Assembly (NCBI RefSeq): GCF_003086295.3
Contig: NC_092045.1
Span: 88,674,693 to 88,738,692, forward strand
Direction: 5' to 3'
DNA length: 64,000 nucleotides
Origin: Arachis hypogaea
Taxonomy: Eukaryota > Streptophyta > Magnoliopsida > Fabales > Fabaceae
Shown: piece by piece, positions 1 to 10,101 of the stretch
How positions within the stretch are numbered: position 1 is the first letter of the stretch
Layout of the letters: every line of letters begins with the position of its first letter
Notes under the pieces: model-generated
What the model was told of the DNA's origin: nothing
The model's database searches: none
What the model saw: only the letters and a program-made list of their open reading frames with translations
Made by a program: the position numbers and the translations under genes

Positions 1-654
1 TTTTCTATATCTGTTTTTCGGGAACGTTCAATTTTAGCCGGAATGCTGCCCAATTTTCTGCAAATTAATTTTGTCCTTTTACATTCAGACATTGGTTTTG
101 GCATTTCTCATTTTTGTCTTGCTCTACGAATACCAAAACAATTCTTGAATGACCGGGCCAGCATTCTTATTATTTTTATTTTTCTGATCATTAATATAGA
201 CTCTTGATGATGTAATTCTACTCTTTACTACTTCTATATCTATGTAAATCATCATTCATACCCTGTTATCCATGCTTGAATATGAGTTGCATGTTGCTTC
301 AATTTGTGTAATTCTTGTTACTTAGACACCAATCTTCATGCCACTTACTCTAACTTCCTTTTTACTAACTCACTGATTTTTAACTTTCTCACTTCCTATT
401 TCTCCTTTTCAACTAATTTCACTCACGAGATGATTATTGTTTTTCTATTTAACAAGCTTTCCACTTCTAACATATTTTGGAATGCGATTTCTCATCTTAG
501 CTTTTTAACTCCAAAACATTCCAAAAATATGCATCTACTTAACTCATTTCATTTTTCTACTGTTCCTTTGCCACTTACTGCTTATCTTGTTATTTGCCTT
601 CTTATTTTCTTGCTTTTACTCCTCAATTATATCTTAGATATTCTGTTTTTTAGG
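1..654 (+). other. Element H, internal non-coding stretch
   Basis: AT-rich stretch upstream of the env-like ORF of element H. An open frame over about 304-654 is low-complexity Phe/Leu/Ser-rich sequence and I do not call it a gene. The 5' LTR, gag and pol of H would lie left of the window. Nothing else is recognisable. Confidence 0.5.
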
Positions 655-1387
655 ATGTCTGACTCTCAAGGCAGGGGAAAGGGCAAAGTTACCACTGGCA
701 AATGGAAAAGAAATGAATCCTCTGGTTCCATCCTGGACATTTTACATGATGATTCCTGGCGGGAGAAGAACTTTACCCGCAGGAAAAGGCTGATCAGTTG
801 GTACCTTCAGCTGACCCGATAAAATTTACAAACAAATACAGTGAGGTGAAATACCCAACCTTTACCACCGGCAGGAACCTACACCTAGAAAAAACCCTCA
901 AAATTCCAGAAGAACTTTAGCAGAACACCTCGGATCAGATCAAACAGAGAGGCTGGTTCTTCCTGGAGAGGAACCTAACTGAGGTCAATTCATCCTGGAT
1001 TAGAGAATTCTACAGTAATTACTTTCTCTCTTCTCTGGATGCAGTCCAGCTCAGAGGCAAACATATTCTGGTTACTGAGGAAGCAATTGAAGAAATCCTC
1101 CATCTTTCACCTAAATCAGATCAGCCAGATGGTTACCAGAGAGCTGAGGAAGATATGAGATTTATGAGGTTTGATTGGGATGTAGTGAAGAAGGACATCA
1201 CCCTTGATCCTACTGTTCCTTGGGTTATAGGTACAAGCACATTGGTACCAAAGGGAATCAGGCTTATATATCTGAATGATGAGGCTCGTCTATGGCAACA
1301 GATTCTGAGCAACTATGTGATGCCGAATACTCATGAGACAGAGGTGCCAGCTGCCATGATTACCCTCATCTGGTGTGTGATGACGGG
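655..1387 (+). pseudogene. Element H env-like/plant transposon ORF, 5' part
   Basis: Starts at the ATG at 655 (MSDSQGRGKGK..., a basic N-terminus typical of this family). It carries the family landmarks: an RGWFFLE segment, then WIREFYSNYF, then a LRGKHILV strand and a helix-rich tail up to LIWCVMTG at 1387. This is the plant-specific 'putative plant transposon protein' domain (PF20167-like) that lies 3' of pol in Athila-type elements. Function unknown; often called env-like by position only. A frameshift near 780-800 and an in-frame stop near 918 break it. Element A interrupts it at 1387; the reading resumes at 11844 and again, after element B, at 37287. The family call is good from motifs; the activity is not known. 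Confidence 0.75.
1383..1387. repeat. TSD of element A, left copy (ACGGG)
   Basis: ACGGG lies directly left of the A LTR terminus TGGTGCGCG. The same five bases follow the right LTR at 11839-11843. This 5-bp duplication fixes both ends of A. Confidence 0.93.
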
Positions 1388-3112
1388 TGGTGCGCGAAAT
1401 TGTGAACAATACTTTTCACAACTCTCATAATCCCCGGTCATGAACCCCAAAAACTTGGTAGTTCAATACCATGGCATTACACAACTTCGCACAACTAACC
1501 AGCAAGTGCACTGGGTCGTCCAAGTAATAAACCTTACGCGAGTAAGGGTCGATCCCACGGAGATTGTTAGTATTGAAGCAAGCTATGGTCATCTTGTAAA
1601 TCTTAGTCAGGCAAACTCAAATGGTAATGGTGATGAACGAAAATAATAAAAAGGTAAAGATAGAGATACTTATGTAATTCATTGGTAGGAACTTCAGATA
1701 AGCGCATGAAGATGCCTTCCCTTCCGTCTCTCTGCTTTCCTACTGTCTTCATCCAATCCTTCTTATTCCTTTCCATGGAAAGCTTGTGTAGGGTTTCACC
1801 GTTGTCAATGGCTACATCCCATCCTCTCAGTGAAAACGATTGCATATGCTCTGTCACAGCACGCGGAATTCAGCTGTCGGTTCTCGGTCAGGCCGGAATA
1901 GAATCCATCGATTCTTTTGCGTCTGTCACTAACGCCCCGCCTGCTAGGAGTTTGAAGCACGTCACAATCATTCAATCATTGAATCCTACTCAGAATACCA
2001 CAGACAAAGTTAGACCTTCCGGATTCTCTTGAATGCCACCATCAGTTCTTGCCTATACCACGAAGACTCTGATCTCATGGAATGGTTGGCTCGTTTGTCA
2101 GACGAGCACTCGGTTGTCAGGCGATCAACCATGCATCGTGCAATTAGGAATCCAAGAGATATTCACCCAATCGAAGGTAGAACGGAGGTGGTTGTCAGTC
2201 ACACGTTCATAGGTGAGAATGATGATGAGTGTCACGGATCATCACATTCATCAAGTTGAAGAACAAGTGATATCTTAGAACAAGAACAAGCGGAATTGAA
2301 TGGAAGAACAATAGTAATTGCATTAATACTCGAGGTACAGCAGAGCTCCACACCTTAATCTATGGTGTGTAGAAACTCCACCGTTGAAAATACATAAGAA
2401 CAAGGTCTAGGCATGGCCGAATGGCCAGCCTCCCAATAATCTAAGAACTAAATGTCCAAAGATGATCAAAGGATCTAAAATAATCCCCCGATCTGAAAAT
2501 ACAATAGTAAAAGGTCCTACTTATGGAAAACTAGTAGCCTAAGGTTTACAGAAATGAGTAAATGACATAAAAATCCACTTCCGGGCCCACTTGGTGTGTG
2601 CTTGGGCTGAGCAATGAAGCATTTTTCGTGCAGAGACTCTTCTTGGAGTTAAACGCCAGCTTTTATGCCAGTTTGGGCGTTTAACTCCCATTTGGGTGCC
2701 AGTTCCAGCGTTTAACGCTGGAATTTCTGAGGGTGACTTTGAACGCCGGTTTGGGCCATCAAATCTTGGGCAAAGTATGGACTATCATATATTGCTGGAA
2801 AGCCCAGGATGTCTACTTTCCAACGCCGTTGAGAGCGCGCCAATTGGGCTTCTGTAGCTCCAGAAAATCCACTTCGAGTGCAGGGAGGTCAGAATCCAAC
2901 AGCATCTGCAGTCCTTTTTAGTCTCTGAATCAGATTTTTGCTCAGGTCCCTCAATTTCAGCCAGAAAATACCTGAAATCACAGAAAAACACACAAACTCA
3001 TAGTAAAGTCCAGAAAAGTGAATTTTAACTAAAAACTAATAAAAATATACTAAAAACTAACTAGATCATACTAAAAACAATGCCAAAAAGTGTACAAATT
3101 ATCCGCTCATCA
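1388..3112 (-). repeat. Element A 3' LTR
   Basis: On the minus strand it begins TGATGAGCGGATAATTTGTAC and ends in ...CA next to ACGGG. A GCGTT dyad array at about 2645-2760 lies in U3. A PBS-like relic sits near the U5 end at 1429-1460. Short open frames within it recur in every related LTR and are not genes. Confidence 0.92.
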
Positions 3113-3150
3113 CAACACCAAACTTAAATTGTTGCTTGTCCTCAAGCAAC
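3113..3150 (-). promoter_or_regulatory. Element A 3' polypurine-tract box with AGGA stem-loop
   Basis: Reading the minus strand towards the LTR: GTTGCTTG-AGGA-CAAGCAAC (3150-3131, perfect 8-bp arms), then TTTAAGTTTGGTGTTG abutting the LTR start at 3112. The purine-rich box directly before a 3' LTR is the plus-strand priming site by position. The stem-loop is a recurrent feature of this window. Confidence 0.75.
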
Positions 3151-4021
3151 TGAAAATCAAATAAGATAAAAAGAAGAGAATATGCAATGAATCCCAAAAA
3201 CATCTGTGAAGATCAGTATTAATTAGATGAGCGGGGCTTTTAGCTTTTTGCCTCTGAATAGTTTTGGCATCTCACTCTATCCTTTGAAATTCAGAATGAT
3301 TGGTTTCTTTAGGAACTCAGAATCCAGATAGTGTATTGATTCTCCTAGTAGAGTATGATGATTCTTGAACATAGCTACTTATTGAGTCTTGGCTGTGGCC
3401 CAAAGCACTCTGTCTTCCAGTATTACCACCGGATACATACATGCCACAGACACATAATTGGGTGAACCTTTTCAGATTGTGACTCAGCTTTTCTAAAGTC
3501 CCCAATTAGAGGTGTCCAGGGTTCTTAAGCACACTCTTATTTGCCTTGGATCACAACTCTTATTTCTCTATGTTTTTTCGTTTTCTTTTTCTTTTTCTCT
3601 TTTTTTTTTCGATTTTTTTTTTGAATAGAAATGCTTTTTCTTGCTTCAAGAATCATTTTGATGATTTTTCAGATCCTCAGTAACATGTCTCCTTTTTCAT
3701 CATTCTTTCAAGAGCCAACATTCATGAACCACAAATTCAAAAGACATATGCACTGTTTAAGCATACATTCAGAGAACAAAAGCATTGCCACCACATCAAA
3801 ATAATTAAACTGTTATAAAATTCAAAATTCATGCAATTCTTTCTTTTATCAATTAAGCACATTTTTATTTAAGAAAGGTGATGGATTCATAGGACATTCA
3901 TAACTTTAAGGCATAGACACTAAGACACTAATGATCACAAGACACAAACATGGATAAACATAAGCATAAAATTCGAAAAACAGAAGAACAAAGAACAAGG
4001 AAATCAAAGAACGGGTCCACC
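3151..4021 (-). other. Element A 3' non-coding region
   Basis: Lies between the env-like ORF and the 3' PPT. It holds a pyrimidine run on the + strand (about 3575-3625, mostly T) and otherwise AT-rich unique-looking sequence shared with C (18577-19450), E (52932-53980) and D (63470-64000, inverted). No ORF of note. Confidence 0.6.
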
Positions 4022-5163
4022 TTAGTGATGGCGGCTCTTTCTTCCTCTTGAAGATCCTATGGAGTGCTTGAGCTCCTCAATGTCTCTTCCTTGTCTTTGT
4101 TGCTCCTCCCTCATGATTCTTTGATTTTCTCTAATCTCATGAAGGATGATGGAGTGTTCTTGATGCCCCACCCTTAGTTGTCCCATGTTGGAGCTCAACT
4201 CTCCTAGGGAGGTGTTTAATTGCTCCCAGTAGTTTTGTGGAGGAAAGTGCATCCATTGAGGAATCTCAGGGATCTCATGATGAGTGGGATCTCTTGATGA
4301 GTGGGATCTCTTGTGTGCTCCATCCTTTTCTTAGTGATGGGTTTGTCCTCCTCAATGGGGGTGTCTCCCTCTATGTCAACTCCAACTGAATAACAGAGGT
4401 GACAAATAAGATGAGGAAAGGCTAACCTTGCCAAGGTAGAGGACCTGTCCGCCACCTTATAGAGTTCTTGGGCTATAACCTCATGAACCTCTATTTCTTC
4501 TCCAATCATGATGCTATGGATCATGATAGCCCGGTCTATGGTAACTTCGGACTGGTTGCTAGTGGGAATGATTGAGCGTTGTATAAACTCTAACCATCCT
4601 CTAGCCACGGGCTTGAGGTCATGCCTTCTTAATTGAACCGGCTTTCCTCTTGAATCTCTCTTCCATTGGGCGCCCTTTTCACATATGACTGTGAGGACTT
4701 GGTCCAACCTTTGATCAAAGTTGACCCTTCTAGTGTAAGGATGTTCATCTCCTTGCATCATAGGCAAATTGAATGCCAACCTTACACTTTCCGGACTAAA
4801 ATCCAAGTATTTCCCCCGAACTATAGTAAGATAATTCTTTGGATTCGGGTTCACACTTTGGTCATGGTTCTTGGTGATCCATGCATTGGCATAGAACTCT
4901 TGAACCATCAAGATTCCGACTTGTTGAATGGGGTTGGTAAGGACTTCCCAACCTCTTCTTCGGATCTCACGTCGGATCTCCGGATATTCACCCTTTTTGA
5001 GTGAAAAAGGGACCTCGGGGATCACCTTCTTCAAGGCCACAACTTCATAGAAATGGTCTTGATGCACCCTTGAGATGAATCTCTCCATCTCCCATGACTC
5101 GGAGGTGGAAGCTTTTGCCTTCCCTTTCCTCTTTCTAGAGGTTTCTCCGGCCTTGGATGCCAT
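4022..5163 (-). pseudogene. Element A env-like/plant transposon protein (frameshifted)
   Basis: Starts at the ATG at 5163 (MASKAGETSRKRKGK, basic N-terminus). Landmarks: RRRGWEVLTNP about residues 70-80, VQEFYANAWIT about 88-98, IVRGKYLDFSPESVRLAF about 113-130, and a Glu/Gln-rich coiled-coil tail (HEIRENQRIMREEQQRQGRDIEELK). Same family as the ORFs of E and D and the fragments of H. A 17-bp tandem duplication (4279-4295 repeated at 4296-4312) shifts the frame, so 315 codons are followed by the true tail in another frame (to 4022). The rest of the ORF is open. Preceded by an AGGA stem-loop/PPT-like box 36 bp upstream. Function unknown; the env label is positional only, and I see no signal peptide or membrane span. 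Confidence 0.8.
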
Positions 5164-5198
5164 AAATGGTTATGGAAAAACAAAAAGCAATGCTTTTA

Positions 5199-5237
5199 CC
5201 ACACCAAACTTAAAATGTTTGCTCGTCCTCGAGCAAA
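5199..5237 (-). promoter_or_regulatory. Element A internal PPT-like box with AGGA stem-loop
   Basis: Minus strand: TTTGCTCG-AGGA-CGAGCAAA (5237-5218) then TTTAAGTTTGGTGTGG. The box nearly repeats the one at 3113-3150, but the stem has a compensated C/G pair in place of T/A. It lies just before the env-like ATG. Confidence 0.65.
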
Positions 5238-5649
5238 AGAAGAAAGAAGAGAGTAGAAGAAGAAGAAATGAGGAGAAAGGGAATGGCTTTGTATTCGGCC
5301 AAAGGGGAGAGAAATGGTGTTTAGGAGGTGTGAAAATGAAGGAGTGAAGGAGGGTTTATATAGGAGAGGGGAAGAGGGATGTTCGGCCATTTGAGGGTGG
5401 GTTTGGGTGGGAAAGTGGTTTGAATTTGAATGGTTGGGTAGGTGGGGTTTTATGAAGGATGGATGTGAGTGGTGAAGAGAAAGATGGGATTTGATAGGTG
5501 AGGGGTTTTTGGGGAAGAGGTGTTGAGGTGATTGGTGAAGAAGAGAGAGAGTGGCAGGGTAGGTGGGGATCCTGTGGGGTCCACAGATCCTGAGGTGTCA
5601 AGGAAAAGTCATCCCTGCACCAAATGGCATGCAAAATCACGTTTTGTGC
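5238..5649 (-). other. Element A spacer before the env-like ORF
   Basis: Purine-rich on the + strand (GA/GGT-rich), no supported ORF. Open frames are low-complexity Ser/Pro shadows. It ends in GATCCTGTGGGGTCCACAGATCCTGAGG (about 5568-5596), which is also present twice in E at 55568-55625. Confidence 0.5.
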
Positions 5650-5846
5650 CATTTCTGGCGTTAAACGCCGGGCTGGTGCCCATTTCTGGCGTTTAACGCC
5701 AGCTTCTTGCCCTTCTCTGGTGTTTAACGCCAGTCTGGTGCCCCTTTCTGGCGTTAAACGCTCAGAATGGTGCCAGACTGGGCGTTAAACGCCCAACAGC
5801 TAACCTCACTGGCGTTTAAACGCCAGTGGGTGCGTCTTCCAGGGTG
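5650..5846. repeat. GCGTTNAACGC dyad array, post-ORF (element A)
   Basis: Six degenerate units of about 33-36 bp, each centred on a dyad such as CTGGCGTTTAACGCCAG, TGGGCGTTAAACGCCCA and CTGGCGTTTAAACGCCAG. Arms vary between units, generally in pairs. Same position as arrays in C (20128-20345), D (50995-51098 plus 61714-61920) and E (55683-55930). Confidence 0.85.
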
Positions 5847-5965
5847 TGCTGTTTTTCTTCCTGTTTTTCATTCTGTTTTTGCTTTTTTCAGTAATTTTGT
5901 GACTTCTCATGATCATCAACCTACAAAAGACATAAAATAACAAAAGAAAATAGTTAATTATAAAA

Positions 5966-6013
5966 CATTGGGTTGCCTCCCAACAAGCGCTTCTTTATTG
6001 TCATTAGCTTGAC
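5966..6013 (-). promoter_or_regulatory. Post-gag-pro conserved hairpin (element A)
   Basis: Minus strand: AATAAAGAAGCGCTTG followed by a small hairpin, TTGGG-AGGCAA-CCCAA (5983-5968). It follows the gag-pro stop by about 50 nt. The same block follows the pol stop in C and D and the gag-pro stop in E. Confidence 0.6.
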
Positions 6014-6032
6014 AGAGGACTCTCATGGAGCC

Positions 6033-8372
6033 TCACAGATTCTCAGAGCCATGTTGGAACCTCCCAACACCAAACTTAGAGTTTGAATGTGGGGGTTCAA
6101 CACCAAACTTAGAGTTTGGTTGTGGCCTCCCAACACCAAACTTAGAGTTTGACTGTGGGGGCTCTGTTTGGCTCTGTTTTGAGAGATGCTCTTCATGCTT
6201 CCTCTCCATGATGACAGAGGGATATCCTTGGGCCTTAAACACCAAGGACTCCTCATTCACTTGAATGATCAACTCTCCTCTATCAACATCAATTACAGCC
6301 TTTGCTGAGGCTAGGAAGGGTCTGCCAAGGATGATGGATTCATCCATGCACTTCCCAGTCTCTAGGACTATGAAATCAGTAGGGATGTAATGGTCTTCAA
6401 CTTTGACCAGAACATCCTCCACAAGTCCATAGGCTTGTTTTCTTGAGTTGTCTGCCATCTCTAATGAGATTTTTGCAGCTTGCACCTCAAAGATCCCTAA
6501 TTTCTCCATTACAGAGAGGGGCATGAGGTTTACACTTGACCCTAAGTCACACAAGGCCTTCTTGAAGGTCATGGTGCCTATGGTACAAGGTATTGAAAAC
6601 TTTCCAGGGTCCTGTCTCTTTTGAGGCAGTTTCTGCCTAGATAAGTCATCCAGTTCTTTGGTGAGCAAAGGGGGTTCATCCTCCCAAGTCTCATTTCCAA
6701 ATAACTTGTCATTTAGCTTCATGATTGCTCCAAGGTATTTAGCAACTTGCTCTTCAGTGACATACTCATCCTCTTCAGAGGAAGAATACTCATCAGAGCT
6801 CATGAATGGCAGAAGTAAGTCCAATGGAATCTCTATGGTCTCATTTTGAGCCGCAGATTCCCATGGTTCCTCATTGGGGAACTCATTGGAGGCTAGTGGA
6901 TGCCCAGTGAGGTCTTCCTCAGTGGCGTTCACTGCCTCTTCTTCATCCCAGAATTCGGCCATGTTGATGGCCTTGCACTCTCCTTTTGGATTTTCTTCTG
7001 TATTGCTTGGGAGAGTACTTGGAGGGAGTTCAGTAATTTTCTTGCTCAGCTGACCCACTTGTCCGTCCAAATTTCTGATGGAGGACCTTGTTTCAGTCAT
7101 GAAACTTTGAGTGGTTTTGATTAGATCAGAGACCATTGTTGCTAAGTCAGAGGTATTCTGCTTAAAGCTCTCTGTCTGTTGCTGAGAAGATGATGGAAAA
7201 GGCTTGCCATTGCTAAACCTGTTTCTTCCACCATTATTATTGTTGAAACCTTGTTGAGGTCTCTGTTGATTTTTCCATGAAAGATTTGGATGATTCCTCA
7301 ATGAAGGATTGTAGGTGTTTCCATAGGGTTCTCCCATGTAATTCACCTCTTCCATTGAAGGGTTCTCAGGATCATAAGCTTCTTCCTCAGATGAAGCTTC
7401 CTTAGTACTGCTTGGTGCATTTTGCATTCCAGACAGACTTTGAGAAATCATATTGATTTGTTGAGTCAATATTTTGTTCTGAGCCAATATGGCATTCAGA
7501 GTGTCAATCTCAAGAACTCCTTTCTTCTGACTAGTCCCATTGTTCACAGGATTTCTTTCAGAAGTGTACATGAATTGGTTATTTGCAACCATTTCAATCA
7601 GTTCTTGAGCCTCAGTAGGCGTCTTCTTCAGATGAAGAGATCCTCCAGAAGAGCTATCCAAAGACATCTTAGACAGTTCAGAGAGACCATCATAGAAAAT
7701 ACCTATGATGCTCCATTCAGAAAGCATGTCAGAGGGACACTTTCTGATTAATTGTTTGTATCTTTGCCAAGCTTCATAGAGGGATTCTCCTTCCTTCTGT
7801 CTGAAGGTTTGGACTTCCACTCTAAGCTTACTCAATTTTTGAGGTGGAAAGAACTTTGCCAAGAAGGCATTGACTAGCTTTTCTCAAGAGTCCAGGCTTT
7901 CTTTAGGTTGAGAGTCCAACCATGTTCTAGCTCTGTCTCTTACAGCAAAAGGGAATAGCATTAGTCTGTAGACCTCAGGGTCAACCCCATTAGTCTTGAC
8001 AGTGTCACAGATTTGCAAGAATTCAGCTAAAAACTGATGAGGATCTTCCAATGGAAGTCCATGGAACTTGCAATTCTGTTGCATTAGAGAAACTAATTGA
8101 GGCTTAAGCTCAAAGTTGTTTGCTCCAATGGCAGGGATAGAGATGCTTCTCCCATAGAAGTCGGGAGTAGGTGCAGTAAAGTCACCCAGCACCTTCCTTG
8201 CATTGTTGGCATTGTTGTTATTTTCGGCTGCCATGTGTTCTTCTTCTTTGAAGAATTCGGTTAGGTGCTCTAAAGAGAGTTGTGCTTTGGCTTCTCTGAG
8301 CTTTCTCTTCAAGGTCCTTTCAGGTTCAGGATCAGCCTCAACAAGAATGCCTTTGTCTTTGCTCCTGCTCAT
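6033..8372 (-). pseudogene. Element A gag-protease polyprotein (one nonsense codon)
   Basis: One frame of about 780 codons from the ATG at 8372 (MSRSKDKGILVEADPEPERT) with a single in-frame TGA at 7886-7884, where E has CGG (Arg). Gag domain (retrotrans_gag type): ELKPQLVSLMQQNCKF, then FAVRDRARTWLDSQP, FPPQKLSKLRVEVQTF and a helix with SGGSLHLKKTPTEAQELIE. The C-terminal part holds a retroviral-type aspartic protease: catalytic ALCDLGSSVNLMP near residue 440 after the stop and a later ILGRPFLA strand. It ends with three copies of NSKFGV, encoded by a PPT-like motif, then stops without RT. The missing pol is an architectural feature shared with E. Start chosen by match to the E ORF. Confidence 0.88.
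6066..6155 (-). repeat. Triple PPT-like motif at the protease C-terminus (A)
   Basis: Three copies on the minus strand of AACTCTAAGTTTGGTGTT, read in frame as NSKFGV, separated by linkers of 3-8 codons. The + strand copies contain the small dyad CAAACT-TAG-AGTTTG. E has the same triplet at 56168-56255. Confidence 0.75.
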
Positions 8373-9054
8373 AAGAAAGAGAAGAAAACAAGAAAATGTG
8401 GAATCCTCTATGTCACAGTATAGAGATTCCTTGAAGTGTCAGAGGAAAAGAAGAGTAGAGGACAGAAGTAGAAAATTCGAACTTATCAAAGGAGATGGAG
8501 TTCGAATTTTGCATTAAGGGATAGGGTTAGTCCATAAATAGAAGGATGTGAGAAGGAGGGAAGTGATTTTCGAAAATTAAGTAGAAAATTTGAAAACATT
8601 TTTTTTTTGAAAAACATTACTTAATTTTCGAAAATGAAAATGGGAAAAGAAATCAAGTGATTTTTGAAAAAGATTTTGAAATTAGAAATCAAAAAGATTT
8701 GATTGAAAACTATTTTGAAAAAGATGTGGTTAAGAAGATATGATTAGTTTTAAAAAGATGTGATTGAGAAAATATGATTTGAAAAACATTTTAAAAAGAT
8801 TTGATTTGAAAATTAAAAACTTGACTAACAAGAAAAGATATGATTCAAACATTAAACCTTTCTCAACAGAAAAGGTAACATACTTGAAATGTTGAATCAA
8901 ATCATTAATTGATAGTAAGTATCTTTAAAAATAGAAAGAAATCAATTTTGAAAACATATGATTGAAAAGATATGATTTGAAAAAGATTTGATTTTGAAAA
9001 ACTTTGAAAAACTGAAAAAATTTGCATTGAAAAACAGAATCTTCCCCCTTTAGC
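8373..9054 (-). other. Element A leader, A-rich
   Basis: Untranslated leader upstream of gag. On the + strand it is built from repeats of the type TTTGAAAAAGAT(A/T)TGAT, low complexity. No ORF. The E leader (58467-59380) has the same composition. Confidence 0.6.
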
Positions 9055-9205
9055 CATCCTGGCGTTAAACGCCCAGAATGGTGCACACTCTGGCGTTTAA
9101 CGCCCAAAATGCTACCCTTTTGGGCATTAAACGCCCAACCAGGTACCCTGGCTGGCGTTTAAACGCCAGTCTGTCCTTCTTCACTGGGCGTTTTGAACAC
9201 CCAGC
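9055..9205. repeat. GCGTTNAACGC dyad array in the leader of element A
   Basis: Four to five units. The spacers also form dyads: GCCCAAAA/TTTTGGGC (9102-9109 with 9118-9125), and CCAGG/CCTGG around TAC near 9139-9151. I do not see a matching array in the leaders of C or E. Confidence 0.8.
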
Positions 9206-9989
9206 TTTTTCTGTGCAATTCCTCTGCTGTATGTTCTGAATCTTCAATTCTCTGTATTATTGACTTGAGAAGACACAAATTAAAAATATTTTTAGATTTT
9301 TAATAATAAGGAAAAATCAAAATGCAACAAGAATCAAATAACAATGCATGCAAGACACCAAACTTAGCAGTTTGTATACTACTGACACTAACAGGATGAA
9401 AATGCATATGAGACACACAAAACACTCAAGTCAATAGAATTCAAAGATTAGAGCAAGTAAATCGTCAAGAACATCTTGAAGATCACCAAGATACATGAAT
9501 GAATGCATGCAATTGACACCAAACTTAAGATGAGACACTAGACTCAAACAAGAAATATTTTTGGATTTTATGATTTTTTTAATTTTTTTTTTTGTGTTTT
9601 TCGAAAATTAAGTGGAAAAAGATATCAAAATTCTTAATGAGAATTCCAGGAATCAGTGCAATGCTAGTCTAAGACTCCGGTCCAGGAATTAGACATGGCT
9701 TCACAGCCAGCCAAGCTTTCAAAGAAAGCTTCGGTCCAAAACAATAGACATGGCCAAAGGCCAGCCAAGCCTTAGCAGATCACTGCTCCAAAAGCAAGAT
9801 TGATAGAAATCAACAAGCTCTTGTGATGATAAGTTGAAACCTCGGTCCAATGAGATTAGACATGGCTTCTCAGCCAGCCAGACTTCAACAAATCATCATG
9901 AAACTCTAGAATTCATCTTCAAGAATTTCGAAGAAAAAAAAATATCTAATCTAAGCAACAAGATGAACCGTCAGTTGTCCAAACTAGAA
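9206..9989 (-). other. Element A leader with CGGTCCA tandem repeats
   Basis: It holds two ACACCAAACTTA (PPT-like) motifs near 9356 and 9516. Three diverged repeats start near 9676, 9731 and 9840, each with CGGTCCA..., TAGACATGGC and CAGCCAGCC/GGCCAGCC. No ORF is supported. Confidence 0.55.
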
Positions 9990-10020
9990 CAATCCCTGGC
10001 AATAACGCCAAAAACTTGGT
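9990..10020 (-). other. Decayed second primer binding site (element A)
   Basis: CAATCCCTGGCAATAACGCC followed by AAAAACTTGGT is a degenerate copy of the PBS plus spacer plus LTR edge found at 10075-10105. It lies 85 bp inside it. Confidence 0.6.
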
Positions 10021-10074
10021 GTTGTTGCCGGATCTTGGCACTGATGTAACCAAAAGCTTGCTCAAAAACTTGAA

Positions 10075-10095
10075 CAATCCCCGGCAACGGCGCCA
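10075..10095 (-). promoter_or_regulatory. Primer binding site, tRNA-Asp type (element A)
   Basis: Minus strand TGGCGCCGTTGCCGGGGATT, complementary to the 3' end of plant tRNA-Asp including CCA. It is separated from the LTR end (10102) by AGTTTT. It sets the element's minus orientation. Confidence 0.92.
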
Positions 10096-10101
10096 AAAAC
10101 T

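Noticed and set aside
1440..3000. Small ORFs of 60-116 codons in LTRs, repeated in several copies
   Set aside because: They lie within LTRs of known extent, recur simply because LTRs recur, and show no protein-level signature.
3540..3640. Poly-pyrimidine run as a PPT of a minus-strand element
   Set aside because: It is 0.4 kb from any LTR edge and is variable low-complexity T-rich sequence; the true PPT box abuts the LTR at 3113.
5650..5846. Regularly spaced palindromic repeats with ~18-bp spacers, looking like a CRISPR array
   Set aside because: Units are degenerate, spacers are not unique, no cas genes, and the same arrays recur in plant retroelements. A eukaryotic retroelement repeat.
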